A stretch of DNA of 56,273 bases. Origin: Rugosimonospora africana. Lineage in GTDB: Bacteria; Actinomycetota; Actinomycetes; Mycobacteriales; Micromonosporaceae. Position 1 is the stretch's first letter. Each line of letters opens with the position of its first letter. Below are positions 16,988 through 26,637 of the stretch, piece by piece. The notes under the pieces are model-generated. The model searched no databases, was not told where the DNA came from, and saw nothing but the letters and a program-made list of their open reading frames with translations. The position numbers and the translations under genes were made by a program. The stretch is from positions 1-56,273 of the forward strand of contig NZ_BONZ01000103.1 of assembly GCF_016862975.1 (NCBI RefSeq). Direction: 5' to 3'.

Positions 16988-19000
16988 TCAGCCGGCGTTG
17001 TGGAATCCGAGGCGCTGCGCCTCGGTCATCAGCAGCAGTGCCTGGTGGGCCTGGCGGTCGGTGACCGTCCAGCCGTTGTTGACGTAGCGGCCGACGGTGT
17101 CGGCGAGCTGGCGCTGCCAGGGGTGGAGGTTCTGGGTCTCCTTGGCCCAGCGGGCGACGGCGAACCAGTCGGGTGCCGGGGTGGCCATGACGGCGGCGAC
17201 GTCGCCGTGGGTGGTGTCGTCGGTGGCCGTGCCGGCGCTGTCCTGCACGGGGCTGTCGGTCAGTTCGGCGGCGAGGTCGTCGGGCACGGTCCAGGGGGTG
17301 GCGAGGACGGTCTCCCAGCAGTCGGGGCGTTTGGCCCATTCGCCGATGTTGGTTCCTCCGCGCAGCGGGTTGACGACGGCTTCACGGACGGGTGCGCAGA
17401 GGGTGTCGAGTGCGTCGGTGAGGGCGGCGCTGATGCCCTGTTCGCGCCAGATGCGGTCGAGGTCGATGCGGCGGGTGGTGGCCTCGGCGAGGCGGGCGAT
17501 GGTGTACGCCACGACGTTGATCTTGTAGCCGCCGAAGTCGCGTGCGGCGACGATCCTGTCGGTGGCCTTGAACAGGATCGCCTTGGCGATCAGTCGCTGG
17601 CAGTAGCTGACGTCGATGGTCGGGATGTCCTCGCCCATGCGGGACATGAATTCGCGGAAGTTCTTCTCGGCGCCGCGGCTGACGAGGTGGGGCAGGCCGG
17701 CCCAGCAGTGGGCGTACTTGGCGGCGTCGGCCTTGGTGAACTTCTGGCTGAGCGGGTGCAGCGCCTTGAACCTCTTCTGGTTGGTGGGTGTGCGTTCGCG
17801 GGCCAGGGCGTCGGTGTACTGGCCGCGGGCGCGTTCGTAGAACCAGCGGGTGTCCTGTCCGCTGCCGTCGACGGCGGGTGCCAGCAGTGAGCGGGTGATC
17901 TTCTCGATGCCGACGTGCCAGGGGTGGTTGGAGCTGAAGTCGACGACGGTGACCTTGTTCTGGGTGTTGGAGTACCTGGAGATCTCCGGGACGATCTCCT
18001 GGAGCCGGTCGGGGGACACGACGGTCAGTTTCATCTGGACGTCGGCCCGGTCCAGTTCGGCGCCGTCGCGGGTGTGGGCGTAGTGGATCGAGGCGGTGGT
18101 CTGTCCGCCGTTGACGATCTGGAGGTCGTGGATGCGGCTGATCGCCTGTCCGCCCTCGGGCAGGCGGGTGAACTCGACCCGGGAGGCGGTGGCGGTGATC
18201 CCGTTGTTGTAGGCGAGGAAACGGTCGGGGTTGTGCAGGAGGGTGTCCCGGATGCCGCGGTTGACGCCGCCCTTGGTCTGCAGGAATGAGCGCACGTTGA
18301 GTTCGAGCAGCCGGGTGCCGTGACGGGCGTAGAGGTCGGCGAGGTGGCGGCCGGGGATGATGGACAGGAACACCGCGTAGTCCTGGTCGCCGGCGCGGCT
18401 GGTGGCCAGGCACGGCAGCGGCGGGTCGAAGTCGACCGCGATCGGTTCGCTGAGCGTGCCGGACGACGCGAGGCGGTGCAGCCGGGTCAGGTCCCAGATC
18501 TGGTGGGTGACCGCGAGGCCCTCGAATTCGGTCGGGGGGATGGTGGGTACCGAGCTGACGGTGTCGGTGAGCAGGAACAGCCGGATCCGGGGGGCGTCGG
18601 ACAGTGCCTTCTGCACGGCGAGGCACATGTCGCGTACGTCGTTGGAGTCCTCGATGTCGCGGGCGAGTCCGTCGCGGCAGCGGCGCAGGAAGGTGGTCAG
18701 TCGCCGGAACAGGGTCTCGGCCTGGGTGCGGGTGAGTCGTTCGTCCTGCGGGCGGAGGCTGAAGTGGGTGATGAACAGGTCGAGGGTGCCCAGGGACTCG
18801 TTGGACCCGTACCCGTTGACCTCGAGGCCGTGGGCGCGGTGGTAGGCGATGAAGGTGTTCTCGACCTCGCCGGCCTGTTCGAGGTCCTCCAGGACGCGTC
18901 GGGTGAAGGTGTCCGGGGCGGTGGCGTTCTCGGCCTCGGCGGTGGCCAGGACGTCGGCGACGAGTTCCTGGGCGTAGGAGTCGGCATCGAGCTGGGTCAC
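16988..19000 (-). CDS. AIPR (abortive infection phage resistance) family protein
   Basis: A 670-residue protein of the AIPR family, named after lactococcal abortive-infection proteins. Family hallmarks are plain: RFLAYNNGITATASRVE, LQIVNGGQTTASIHYAH, ISRYSNTQNKVTVVDFSSN and RWFYERARGQYTDAL. Upstream is a region with DLFITHFSLRPQ and IRLFLLTDTVSS that resembles the N-terminal part of related proteins. GTG 19000 overlaps the PD-(D/E)XK stop (GTGA), so the two are co-translated; the much longer in-frame extension to 20386 overlaps two genes and is not real. AIPR proteins recur beside Z1 helicases and GHKL ATPases in predicted restriction systems. Biochemical activity is not established. Confidence 0.93.
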   Translation of the reverse strand: MTQLDADSYAQELVADVLATAEAENATAPDTFTRRVLEDLEQAGEVENTFIAYHRAHGLEVNGYGSNESLGTLDLFITHFSLRPQDERLTRTQAETLFRRLTTFLRRCRDGLARDIEDSNDVRDMCLAVQKALSDAPRIRLFLLTDTVSSVPTIPPTEFEGLAVTHQIWDLTRLHRLASSGTLSEPIAVDFDPPLPCLATSRAGDQDYAVFLSIIPGRHLADLYARHGTRLLELNVRSFLQTKGGVNRGIRDTLLHNPDRFLAYNNGITATASRVEFTRLPEGGQAISRIHDLQIVNGGQTTASIHYAHTRDGAELDRADVQMKLTVVSPDRLQEIVPEISRYSNTQNKVTVVDFSSNHPWHVGIEKITRSLLAPAVDGSGQDTRWFYERARGQYTDALARERTPTNQKRFKALHPLSQKFTKADAAKYAHCWAGLPHLVSRGAEKNFREFMSRMGEDIPTIDVSYCQRLIAKAILFKATDRIVAARDFGGYKINVVAYTIARLAEATTRRIDLDRIWREQGISAALTDALDTLCAPVREAVVNPLRGGTNIGEWAKRPDCWETVLATPWTVPDDLAAELTDSPVQDSAGTATDDTTHGDVAAVMATPAPDWFAVARWAKETQNLHPWQRQLADTVGRYVNNGWTVTDRQAHQALLLMTEAQRLGFHNAG

Positions 19001-20001
19001 GTCTGTCCTTTCACGGCCTGGGCGACCTGTTCGGCGGGAACGCGGTGGTGGTCGAGTCCGACGGTGCTGAGCCGGTAGCGGCACTCGCCGACGCCGGCCG
19101 GCAGGTCGGTCGCGGTGATGCGGGGGAAACCGTCGGCGACGTGCCAGAACCGGGTGTCCCGGACGGTGTAGCGGGGTTCGTCGTAGAGGTGCCGTTGGCT
19201 GGGGAGATAGCCGACGCGGGTGAGCAGGTCGTCGAACGTGGCCCGGGCGGCGGCGCCGGTCAGGAGTGTGTGGATGGTGTCGATGACGGTGTTGAGGGAT
19301 TCGCCTGAGCCGCCGCGTCGTTCGTCGATGGACAGGTGGGCGAGCAGGAGCCGGTCGACGCCGGTGTCGTCGAGCTGTCGTTCGTTGGCGATGACGATGT
19401 TCTGCGGTGCCACGGCGGTGCCGGTCTTGACCTCGATGGCGGCGGATTCCAGCTGGAAGTCCTGGTTGCTGCCGGTGGGGCCGGTCCAGGCGTCCACCGC
19501 GGTGTCGGCGGGCAGGTGGGGCAGCAGGTGGGTGCGCAGGATCGTCAGTTCGCCGTAGAGGCCGCGGCGGGCGGGTGTGTCCAGTCCGGTGTCGGCGACC
19601 GACTGGAGCAGGTGCCGCCAGTGTTCGAACCGTTGGACCGCGGCGCGCAGGGCCTGGGCGGGACCGACGGCTGCCGCGGCGACACCGGCCATGTCGGTGA
19701 CGAGGGGGTTGAACACCTCCCGGCGGTCCTGCGCGGTCAGAATGACCTGCAGGTCCCGTCGGCCGGGTCCGGCGGGGGTGAACCGCAGGGTCAGTCCACG
19801 GGTGACGGGCAGGGCACCGTGGCGCACCTGTGCCTCCGCGGCGGCGTTGGGGACGTGGATGACCAGCATGCGCTGCCCGGTGGGCTGCTCGACGGCCAGG
19901 AATATGTCCTGCGGTGAGCTGGGGAACAGCCGGAGGGTCACGATCCCGGCGGCGTGGTGTTCGGACTCCAGCTGCCGCCAGGCGTCCTCGTCGATCCGCA
20001 C
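18997..20001 (-). CDS. PD-(D/E)XK-motif family nuclease-like protein (module 1)
   Basis: A 334-residue protein of the PD-(D/E)XK family that accompanies Z1 proteins. The putative active site is GLYGELTIL (Glu near 151), QDFQLESAAIEVKTG (Asp near 181 and E-V-K 190-192), in the order expected for restriction-endonuclease-fold enzymes. The flanking regions (FFRITATDLP-like C-terminus, YRLSTVGLDHHRV) match the same family. GTG 20001 shares one base with the Z1 stop (TAGTG), and the gene overlaps AIPR at its end. The most likely role is a Mg-dependent nuclease directed by the Z1/GHKL ATPases, by analogy with related predicted restriction systems. Confidence 0.88.
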   Translation of the reverse strand: MRIDEDAWRQLESEHHAAGIVTLRLFPSSPQDIFLAVEQPTGQRMLVIHVPNAAAEAQVRHGALPVTRGLTLRFTPAGPGRRDLQVILTAQDRREVFNPLVTDMAGVAAAAVGPAQALRAAVQRFEHWRHLLQSVADTGLDTPARRGLYGELTILRTHLLPHLPADTAVDAWTGPTGSNQDFQLESAAIEVKTGTAVAPQNIVIANERQLDDTGVDRLLLAHLSIDERRGGSGESLNTVIDTIHTLLTGAAARATFDDLLTRVGYLPSQRHLYDEPRYTVRDTRFWHVADGFPRITATDLPAGVGECRYRLSTVGLDHHRVPAEQVAQAVKGQT

Positions 20002-22820
20002 TACTCGTCGTCCCCGTCGTCGAAGTCGTCGATCTCCTGCTGGGCCCAGATCTCGTTGACGACGTACTCGGTCTCCGAGGCGTGTTCGGAGAACGGGAAG
20101 CTGATCGCGAAGCCGACGACCGGTGTGGCGTCCGCGCACCTGTCGCAGTCCTCGGTGTGGCCGGTGCGGATGATGTGTTCCGGGTGCATGAGCGGGTAGA
20201 TGAGCAGCAGCGGCTGGTCGACCGTCCGGACCCGGCGTAGCGGCTGGCCGGTCGGGACGTCGGGCTCCTTGAACGGTCTGCTGGTCTGTTCGGCCTTGAG
20301 GCGGCGTACCTTCCTGGTGCCTGCCAGCGCCCGGTCGCGCTGCTCGTCGCTGAGGTCCCGGCTCTCGTCTGCGGGGCTGAGCACACGGCGGATGGTGTAG
20401 CGGTCGTCGGTGATGTCGCGGCTCTCGGTGCGGGTGACGAGGCGGACGTCGCGGGATCCGACGGTCGCCGGCTTCCCCTGGGGGGTGCCGACGAGCCGGA
20501 CGGTCCATCGGGACAGTTCCTGTCTGGCCGCGCACAGGCGGATGTACTGGGCGATGAACGCGGGTCGGACCCGGTACGAGCCGCGGTCGGGCAGGTATCC
20601 GTCGAGGAAGCCTTCGATGATGTCCTGGGGCGTGACGTTCTCCCACACGATGCTGCCGCCGTCGGTGCGCCCGCCGTGGTTCTTGTCGAGCAGACGCACG
20701 AAGTTGTCGAGGTTGGTGAGGTTGTGGTCCAGGGTCGCGGGACGCAGGTCGAAGATGGTGGTCTCGGGAAGTTCTCCGGAGTAGCTGAGCCGGACCTTGA
20801 TTCCGCGGCGCATCTTGTTCGGCGCGGTGACCGCGAGCCCGGCGGAGGAGGCCCGTACCCGTAGCCCGAACCGTTCGGGGGTCTCGCCGAGGGCGGCCAT
20901 CTCCTCGAAGTCGCGGCGCAGTTCGTTGTCGGCCGCGGTGATCTCGACGTAGGCGTCGAGCAGGTCGGGCGAGGTGTACAGCCGGCACAGGTCCTCGTAG
21001 CCAGGGCGGTAGCCGAACCAACGTCCCATCTGCAGGAGGGTGTCGTAGGCGGCGGAGGAACGCAGGTAGTAGCTGATGCTCAGGCCCTCCAGGGTCAGAC
21101 CGCGGGAGAGCTTGTCGCCGCCGACGGCGATCACGGACACGCCGGTGCGCCGGTGTTCGTAGTACTCCAGGGCGTCGCGGGAGGTGCCGTTGATCGCCCG
21201 GACGTCGATCTTCGCGAGTGCGGGACGCAGTTCCGCGGCGACGCGGTCCCAGGGCACCGGTGGGGCCTCGTCGGCGGGGAACGCGGCGGTGGTGGGGGTG
21301 AAGTCGCGCTGCCAGAGTTCGCGCAACCGGGTCAGGGCCCGGTCGGCCTGGTCGCCCTTCGTGTCACGCAGCCGGTCGTGCAGCAGCCCGACGTACTCGT
21401 CGACCTGGTCGCGGACCAGGTTCTGGACGGCCTGGAAGCGGGTGACGTGGATGAGCATGGAGTTGTGTTCCCGGACCTGTCCGCGGGCCCGGCGGGCGGC
21501 GCAGGTGAGGATGAAGGAGTCGATCGCCTCTTCGAGCGAGGTGGGCAGCTGCTCGGGGGGCGTCCAGTCCTTCCTGTGGCGCTGCGGCATCCAGGTGTCG
21601 TGGTCGTCGACGGGTCGGAAGATCGGCAGCTGCTCGATGCTGGTCTCGTCGGGGTCGTCGGCGCGCAGTCCGAAGACCCGTTCGGGGCCCAGGTAGTTCG
21701 AGGGGGCGGGCAGGCTCTCGATGAAGCTGTCGGGGAACAGGTCGGTGCCGAAGACGTCGTGGTCGGCGTCGTGGTCGATGTAGATGTTGGCGAACGGGGT
21801 GGCGGTGTAGCCGACGTAGGCGGCCCGGTCGAAGCTGTTGAGCAGGTGACGGATCGACCTGTTGATGGTGGAGGGGTCGGTGTCGTCGTCCCTGCTGGTG
21901 TCGACGGAGGCGTGGTCGGCCTCGTCGTCGATGACCAGAAGCGGAACGTCGTGGACGATCTTCTCGGTGGTTCCGGCGGTGGCCTCGCCCTCGACCTCGA
22001 TCATCCATCGGCGCAGGTACTCGAGGATGCTGCGGTGCTTCTTGATGACCAGGACGACGGGGTAGTCACCGATCGGCAGGTTGAGGTTGGCGGCGACCTG
22101 CCGGCGGAAGTCGCCGTTCTCGGCGCTGTTGGTCAGCGATGCGATCTTGAGGCGTTTGACGCCGGGCATCGCGCCGACGCCGATGCGTGCGCTGTTGGTG
22201 TCCTGGTCGTAGCGCTGCTGGTACTGCGTGTCGAAGCCGAGCAGGCCCTCGTCGACGCGCAGCTGGGTCTGGCTGCGCAGGCTGTTGTGGATGCCGGCGA
22301 GGATCACGATGAGCTTGTATCCGGCGTCGGCGGCCTTGGCGGCCAGTCCGATGTAGTTGCCCGTCTTGCCGGACTGGACCTGGCCGACGACCAGGCCGGT
22401 GCGCCGCCACCGGCCGTCGCGCTGCGGGTCCTCGAGCTGGCGCAGGATCCGGTCGGTGCTCTGGTCGAGGCGTCGCACGACCTGGGGCGCCATGATGCGG
22501 ACGTCCTCGAGGTAGCGGCGGTAGCGGTCCCAGAACTCCCATCCGCGTTCGACCTTCGCCTCGGCGAGCCATTCACGGTGGTCGGCGGCGTTGGTCAGGC
22601 CGACTGCGTCATCCTGCCAGACCGCCACCCTGGCCTGGATCTCGCGGGCGAGTGCCTGACGGTCGACGGGGTGCCCCAGGGTCTGCTGCAGCCTGTGGAC
22701 GGCGTCGATGCTGGAGTCGATCTCCTGCGGGGTCGGCTGCCGGTCCTGGGGCAGGGCGGCGAGGACGAGGCGGACGGCCTGCCGCAAGGCGTCGTCGTCC
22801 CCGGTCGTGGGCGCGGTCAT
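20001..22820 (-). CDS. Z1-domain superfamily II helicase-like ATPase (module 1)
   Basis: A 939-residue Z1-domain protein. Motifs: Walker A GQVQSGKTGNYIGLAAKAAD near residue 130, DEAD-box-like LLVIDDEADHASVD (Walker B), motif III YVGYTATPFANIYID, and the later helicase motifs GGDKLSRGLTLEGLSI and LLQMGRWFGYRPGYEDLCR. Z1 proteins are predicted nucleic-acid translocases linked to MORC-type ATPases and PD-(D/E)XK proteins. The ATG at 22820 is preceded by GGAGGATGCC, a strong ribosome site, making it a better start than 22856. It follows the GHKL gene by 46 bases. The ends of the protein, outside the helicase core, are not assigned. Confidence 0.94.
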   Translation of the reverse strand: MTAPTTGDDDALRQAVRLVLAALPQDRQPTPQEIDSSIDAVHRLQQTLGHPVDRQALAREIQARVAVWQDDAVGLTNAADHREWLAEAKVERGWEFWDRYRRYLEDVRIMAPQVVRRLDQSTDRILRQLEDPQRDGRWRRTGLVVGQVQSGKTGNYIGLAAKAADAGYKLIVILAGIHNSLRSQTQLRVDEGLLGFDTQYQQRYDQDTNSARIGVGAMPGVKRLKIASLTNSAENGDFRRQVAANLNLPIGDYPVVLVIKKHRSILEYLRRWMIEVEGEATAGTTEKIVHDVPLLVIDDEADHASVDTSRDDDTDPSTINRSIRHLLNSFDRAAYVGYTATPFANIYIDHDADHDVFGTDLFPDSFIESLPAPSNYLGPERVFGLRADDPDETSIEQLPIFRPVDDHDTWMPQRHRKDWTPPEQLPTSLEEAIDSFILTCAARRARGQVREHNSMLIHVTRFQAVQNLVRDQVDEYVGLLHDRLRDTKGDQADRALTRLRELWQRDFTPTTAAFPADEAPPVPWDRVAAELRPALAKIDVRAINGTSRDALEYYEHRRTGVSVIAVGGDKLSRGLTLEGLSISYYLRSSAAYDTLLQMGRWFGYRPGYEDLCRLYTSPDLLDAYVEITAADNELRRDFEEMAALGETPERFGLRVRASSAGLAVTAPNKMRRGIKVRLSYSGELPETTIFDLRPATLDHNLTNLDNFVRLLDKNHGGRTDGGSIVWENVTPQDIIEGFLDGYLPDRGSYRVRPAFIAQYIRLCAARQELSRWTVRLVGTPQGKPATVGSRDVRLVTRTESRDITDDRYTIRRVLSPADESRDLSDEQRDRALAGTRKVRRLKAEQTSRPFKEPDVPTGQPLRRVRTVDQPLLLIYPLMHPEHIIRTGHTEDCDRCADATPVVGFAISFPFSEHASETEYVVNEIWAQQEIDDFDDGDDE

Positions 22821-22866
22821 GGCATCCTCCAGGTCGGTGCGGTGTCCCGCGGACACCTCGGGTGGC

Positions 22867-24354
22867 TCATGTCTGTCGCCAGAATCCGTCGAGCTGGTCG
22901 AACGGGGGCATGACGGCGAGGCGTTCGCGGGCCTCGCGGGGCGTGCGTCCCTGGGCGACGAACGCGGTGTAGATGCGTTGGGCGATGTCGGTGACCTCGG
23001 TGGGGGCTGCGCCGAGGAACGGTTCGGGGTCGTCGGCCGTGTCGACGTCGTGCATGATGCGCAGCGCCGCGACGGGAACGGTCTCCTCGAGGAATCTGAT
23101 CAGCGCCCGGGCGTCGACCGCGGAGTCGGGGCCGCCGCGCAGAACCTCCCGCACCAGCGGGTGTTCGCGGTTGATGCGGCAGCGGACGTGCCCGTCGCGA
23201 CGGTCGACGCGCCACGCGTGGACGAACTCCGCGCCGTGCTCGCGGGCGGCGATGCGACCGCGGTGGCTGAGCACCTCGGCGGCCCGGCCACGGGCCGCGG
23301 TGCCGATGCGCTGCAGGTGGCGACGGATTCCGACCGGCGGCACGGCGGTCGACTTACGGACGTCGATGGCCCAGTCGGCGTCGGCCTCGGCGGGCACATC
23401 CAGGGCGATGCGGGCGAGGTTGTAGCGTTCGTCGCGGCGGAAGCCCTGGATGCCCAGCCAGTCGCCGGCGAGGATGAGCCGGTCGCGGCGGTAGACGTAG
23501 AAGCCCTGCCGGTCCAGCCATCCGGCGGATCCGGCGGCGCGCTGCAGCTGCGGCGGGGTGAGCCGGCGCGGATGGGGCAGGATGAACGCCTCGATCCGCA
23601 CGTCGTGCGCGCCGACGGGGATCTCCTCGGCCGGCAGACGCTGCACGGACGGGTGGTCGGTCAGGAACGGGTCCCATGCGGTGACCGGTTCGCCGTTGAC
23701 GGTGATCGTCAGTCGTCGGCGGCCGGTCAGGAAGCGGCTGAACACCATGCCGAGGTGGTCCTGGACCCGGGCGGCCTCGGCGTAGAACTGCTTCTCGGCG
23801 CGGCTGTCGCCGTCGGGTGCGGTGGCGAAGCGGTGCAGGGCGCGCCAGACCACCGCGGTGCCGGCGGCACCGGTGGGACGCAGCCGCCTGAGGACCTGTG
23901 CGGTGTCCTCGTCCGCGCCGTGCAGCAGCCGCCACTCGCCCGAGTCGACGACGAGGGACAGGTCCCAGGTGCGCACGACCTCGTCGTCGGTCGCCGTGCG
24001 GCTGGCCACGGTCAGCCGGCCGGCCTGGGAGAAGGAGGCGCTCTTCAGACCCATGCCGAAGCGGCCCAGGTCCTGGCGGCCGCGGTTGCGGAAGCTGCCA
24101 CGGGCGGCGACGGTCATCGCGGTCACCAGCTCGGCGGCGTCCATCCCGTGTCCGTCGTCGACGACCGCCACCCAGGAGGACGGTCCGTCCCAGCTGAAGA
24201 ACACGTCGACGGTCCGGGCGCCGGCGGCGATGCTGTTGTCGACGAGGTCCGCGACCGCCGCCTGCACGCTGTATCCCAGGGACCTCAGGGATGTGACGGT
24301 TCCGGCGGGGTCGGGGTTGACGACGTCGTAGCTCAATGTGCTGGTCGGCTCCAT
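22867..24354 (-). CDS. GHKL (MORC/MutL/Hsp90-like) ATPase (module 1)
   Basis: A 495-residue ATPase, first gene of the leftward operon. The GHKL nucleotide pocket is intact: N-box AVADLVDNSIAAG (residues 34-44, catalytic-region Asp36 and Asn40), DDGHGMD (66-72) and the lid glycine motif GRFGMGLKSAS (97-107). The GHKL-S5 transducer-like portion continues to about 350; the last ~140 residues are a family-specific extension ending DQLDGFWRQT. In related prokaryotic neighbourhoods these MORC-like ATPases are proposed to dimerise on ATP and clamp or compact DNA, working with the Z1 helicase. Whether this one binds methylated or unmethylated DNA cannot be read from sequence. Confidence 0.92.
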   Translation of the reverse strand: MEPTSTLSYDVVNPDPAGTVTSLRSLGYSVQAAVADLVDNSIAAGARTVDVFFSWDGPSSWVAVVDDGHGMDAAELVTAMTVAARGSFRNRGRQDLGRFGMGLKSASFSQAGRLTVASRTATDDEVVRTWDLSLVVDSGEWRLLHGADEDTAQVLRRLRPTGAAGTAVVWRALHRFATAPDGDSRAEKQFYAEAARVQDHLGMVFSRFLTGRRRLTITVNGEPVTAWDPFLTDHPSVQRLPAEEIPVGAHDVRIEAFILPHPRRLTPPQLQRAAGSAGWLDRQGFYVYRRDRLILAGDWLGIQGFRRDERYNLARIALDVPAEADADWAIDVRKSTAVPPVGIRRHLQRIGTAARGRAAEVLSHRGRIAAREHGAEFVHAWRVDRRDGHVRCRINREHPLVREVLRGGPDSAVDARALIRFLEETVPVAALRIMHDVDTADDPEPFLGAAPTEVTDIAQRIYTAFVAQGRTPREARERLAVMPPFDQLDGFWRQT

Positions 24355-24679
24355 CTGGCGTGCGGCGGTGCGCCGGCGGCTCGGTGGCGGCGCCGCGTCG
24401 CGGGGGCGGCACCGGGCGGTACGGGGCGGAGTGTCCGGACCGTCAGGGTACAGGTGGGTGACGGACCTCTGACTCTAGGTGGCGTGCCAGGGCGTTGTCT
24501 GTGGCGCTGCGTGCCGCGTGATCGGCCCGTTCGGTCCGGCGTGGCCGATCCGATCGTCCATCGGCGCGCCGGCCGTTCAGCGTCCGGCGGTCGCTGTGGT
24601 GGTGGCGGCCGGTGGTGGACGGTCACCTGACCGTGTGGCGGTGGGCGTCGGATCGGGCACCCCGGTAGTGTGCGTGGGC
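24355..24679. promoter_or_regulatory. divergent promoter region between the GHKL operon and the methyltransferase
   Basis: This 325-base gap separates the leftward operon from the rightward methyltransferase, so it should hold both promoters. TAGTGT (24666-24671) is a plausible -10 for the methyltransferase and would place transcription start at or next to GTG 24680, giving a leaderless message, common in actinomycetes. No clear -35 or operator palindrome was found. Confidence 0.45.
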
Positions 24680-26629
24680 GTGACCGAGGCCGACGCTGAA
24701 CAGCTGCCGTCCCCACGTCGCGGCGGATACGGGGTGCGGCTGGTCCGGGGTCCGTTCGTCCGCCTGGATCCGCATCCGCAGGCGTGCGGCGACGAGGATG
24801 GGCTGGTCCGGCATGCGGCCGCGGTGCGGCGGGCGGGACGGCGGCCGGCCGCGGATCTGTTCAGTGGTGCGGGTGGTCTGAGCCTGGGGCTGCGGGCGGC
24901 CGGGTACGACGTGGTGATGGCCGTCGACCACGACCCGGAGTCGGTGGAGACCCACCGGCACCACCACGGTGGGCTGACGGTCGACTGGGATCTGGGCGAT
25001 CCGGAACGGGTCCGGCAGGTGGCCGGTCTGATCACGGCCGCCGGTGTCGAGCTGCTCACGGGTGGCCCGCCGTGTCAGCCGTTCTCGAAGGCCGGACGGT
25101 CGAAGATCCGGCATCGGGTGCGTAACGGTCTGCGTGATCCCTACGACGAGCGCCGGGATCTCTGGCGGTCGTTCCTGGAGATCGTGCGTACGGCCCGGCC
25201 GCCGGCGGTGCTGATGGAGAACGTGCCGGACATGGCACTGGACAAGGAGATGTTCATTCTCCGGACCATGGTCCATGAGCTGGAGTCGATCGGCTACTCG
25301 GTGGAGGAGCGGTCGGTGGAGACGTTCCGGTACGGGGTGCCGCAGTTCCGTCAGCGACTGATCCTGGTGGCGTTGCGCGACGGGACGAGCTTCGCGTGGC
25401 CGGATGAGCAGCCGGAACGTGTGACGGTGTGGAACGCGATCGGGGACCTGCCGCCGGTGGAGGGTGGCTGGCGTCCGGAGGGCGGGGCCGCCGGATGGAG
25501 CGACTACGACGGCCCGTCCAGCGATTTCCAGCGCCGGATGCGTGCGGACGTGTCGTCGGCGGATGAGCACAAGGTCTTCGACCACATCACCCGACCGGTC
25601 CGGGAGGACGACGCGCGGGCGTTCGAGGCGATGGATGCGACCACCCGGTACCGGGACCTGCCGCCGGAGGTGAAGCGGTACCGGGACGACATCTTCGACG
25701 ACAAGTACAAGCGGCTGGATGAGAACAACCTGTCGCGGACCATCACCGCGCACATCGCGAAGGACGGGTACTGGTACATCCATCCCCGGCAGAACCGGAC
25801 GCTGACGGTGCGTGAGGCGGCGCGGCTGCAGACGTTCCCGGACTGGTTCCGGTTCGCCGGTCCGCCCTCGGCGGCGTTCCGGCAGATCGGCAACGCGGTT
25901 CCGCCGCTGCTGGGGGAGCACCTCGCCGGGGCGGTGCGTGACGCGTTGGATGATCCGCGACCGGCGGCGGCCACGACCCGGGATGTCGCGGCGCTGCTGG
26001 CGGCGTGGTTCGACAGCGCCGAGGTGCGCGGCATTCCGTGGCTGCGGGCGCAGACCCGGTGGCAGGTGATCCAGGCCGAGATGCTGCTGGACCGGGCCCC
26101 GGCCGAGGTGGTGCGGTTCATCTGGCCGTTGCTGGCGCGGTGGCGGCAGCCCCAGGACACGGTTCTGCACGAGGCGGACCTGGTCGAGATCAGCGGCTGG
26201 GCGTCCCGGTCGCCGCGGGCCGGGACCATCCTGGAGCTCGCCGGTCGGCTGGCGGACAACCCGGCGGTGCTGCGCGACGATGTGAAGCTGCGCCGGGTGC
26301 CCGGTCTGACGGAGGCGGTCGCGGACCTGGCGGTGCTCGTGGTCCCCGGCGGCGTCGAGGACTCCGAGGAGCCGGTGCTGGTGACCAAGGGGGTGCTGCG
26401 GGTCGCGGCGCGGTTCAGCGGCGACCCGGTGGACAAACGCAACCGGCTCACCGACGGCCGTCTGGAGGTGGCGCGGATGATCGGGGGCGACACCGACGCG
26501 CGGCGCGCGCACCTGGGTCTGGTGGATCTGGCCAACAGTCTGTGCCGGCCGGTGGAGCCGCTGTGTGACGCGTGCCCGCTGCAGAAACTGTGCGCCGAGT
26601 CGAGGGTCGATCCGCTGCGCCTGTTCTGA
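24680..26629 (+). CDS. DNA cytosine-5 methyltransferase fused to an EndoIII/MutY-like [4Fe-4S] domain
   Basis: A 649-residue two-domain protein. Residues ~55-425 are a C5-cytosine methyltransferase: motif I DLFSGAGGLSLGL (59-71), the catalytic PCQ loop GGPPCQPFS (Cys132), ENV motif MENVPDM (179-185), RYGVPQFRQR (motif VIII) and RQIGNAVPP (motif X). Residues ~435-640 match the HhH-GPD glycosylase fold (LAAWFDS, IPWLRAQTRWQVIQAEMLL, LRRVPGLTEAVADLA), ending in C-x6-C-x2-C-x5-C at 622, 629, 632 and 638, exactly the EndoIII/MutY iron-sulfur loop spacing. The catalytic Asp of EndoIII aligns with Thr569 and the lyase Lys with Ala546, so the domain may be inactive or altered. Target sequence of methylation is unknown. 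No Shine-Dalgarno precedes GTG 24680; the message may be leaderless. Confidence 0.93.
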   Translation: MTEADAEQLPSPRRGGYGVRLVRGPFVRLDPHPQACGDEDGLVRHAAAVRRAGRRPAADLFSGAGGLSLGLRAAGYDVVMAVDHDPESVETHRHHHGGLTVDWDLGDPERVRQVAGLITAAGVELLTGGPPCQPFSKAGRSKIRHRVRNGLRDPYDERRDLWRSFLEIVRTARPPAVLMENVPDMALDKEMFILRTMVHELESIGYSVEERSVETFRYGVPQFRQRLILVALRDGTSFAWPDEQPERVTVWNAIGDLPPVEGGWRPEGGAAGWSDYDGPSSDFQRRMRADVSSADEHKVFDHITRPVREDDARAFEAMDATTRYRDLPPEVKRYRDDIFDDKYKRLDENNLSRTITAHIAKDGYWYIHPRQNRTLTVREAARLQTFPDWFRFAGPPSAAFRQIGNAVPPLLGEHLAGAVRDALDDPRPAAATTRDVAALLAAWFDSAEVRGIPWLRAQTRWQVIQAEMLLDRAPAEVVRFIWPLLARWRQPQDTVLHEADLVEISGWASRSPRAGTILELAGRLADNPAVLRDDVKLRRVPGLTEAVADLAVLVVPGGVEDSEEPVLVTKGVLRVAARFSGDPVDKRNRLTDGRLEVARMIGGDTDARRAHLGLVDLANSLCRPVEPLCDACPLQKLCAESRVDPLRLF

Positions 26630-26637
26630 GCCCCGGA

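Noticed and set aside
19001-20386. Long in-frame extension of the AIPR gene
   Set aside because: It overlaps the PD-(D/E)XK and Z1 genes and is low-complexity; the GTG at 19000 coupled to the previous stop fits better.
24479-24679. N-terminal extension of the methyltransferase frame
   Set aside because: No family sequence and it covers the divergent promoter region; GTG 24680 follows a plausible -10.
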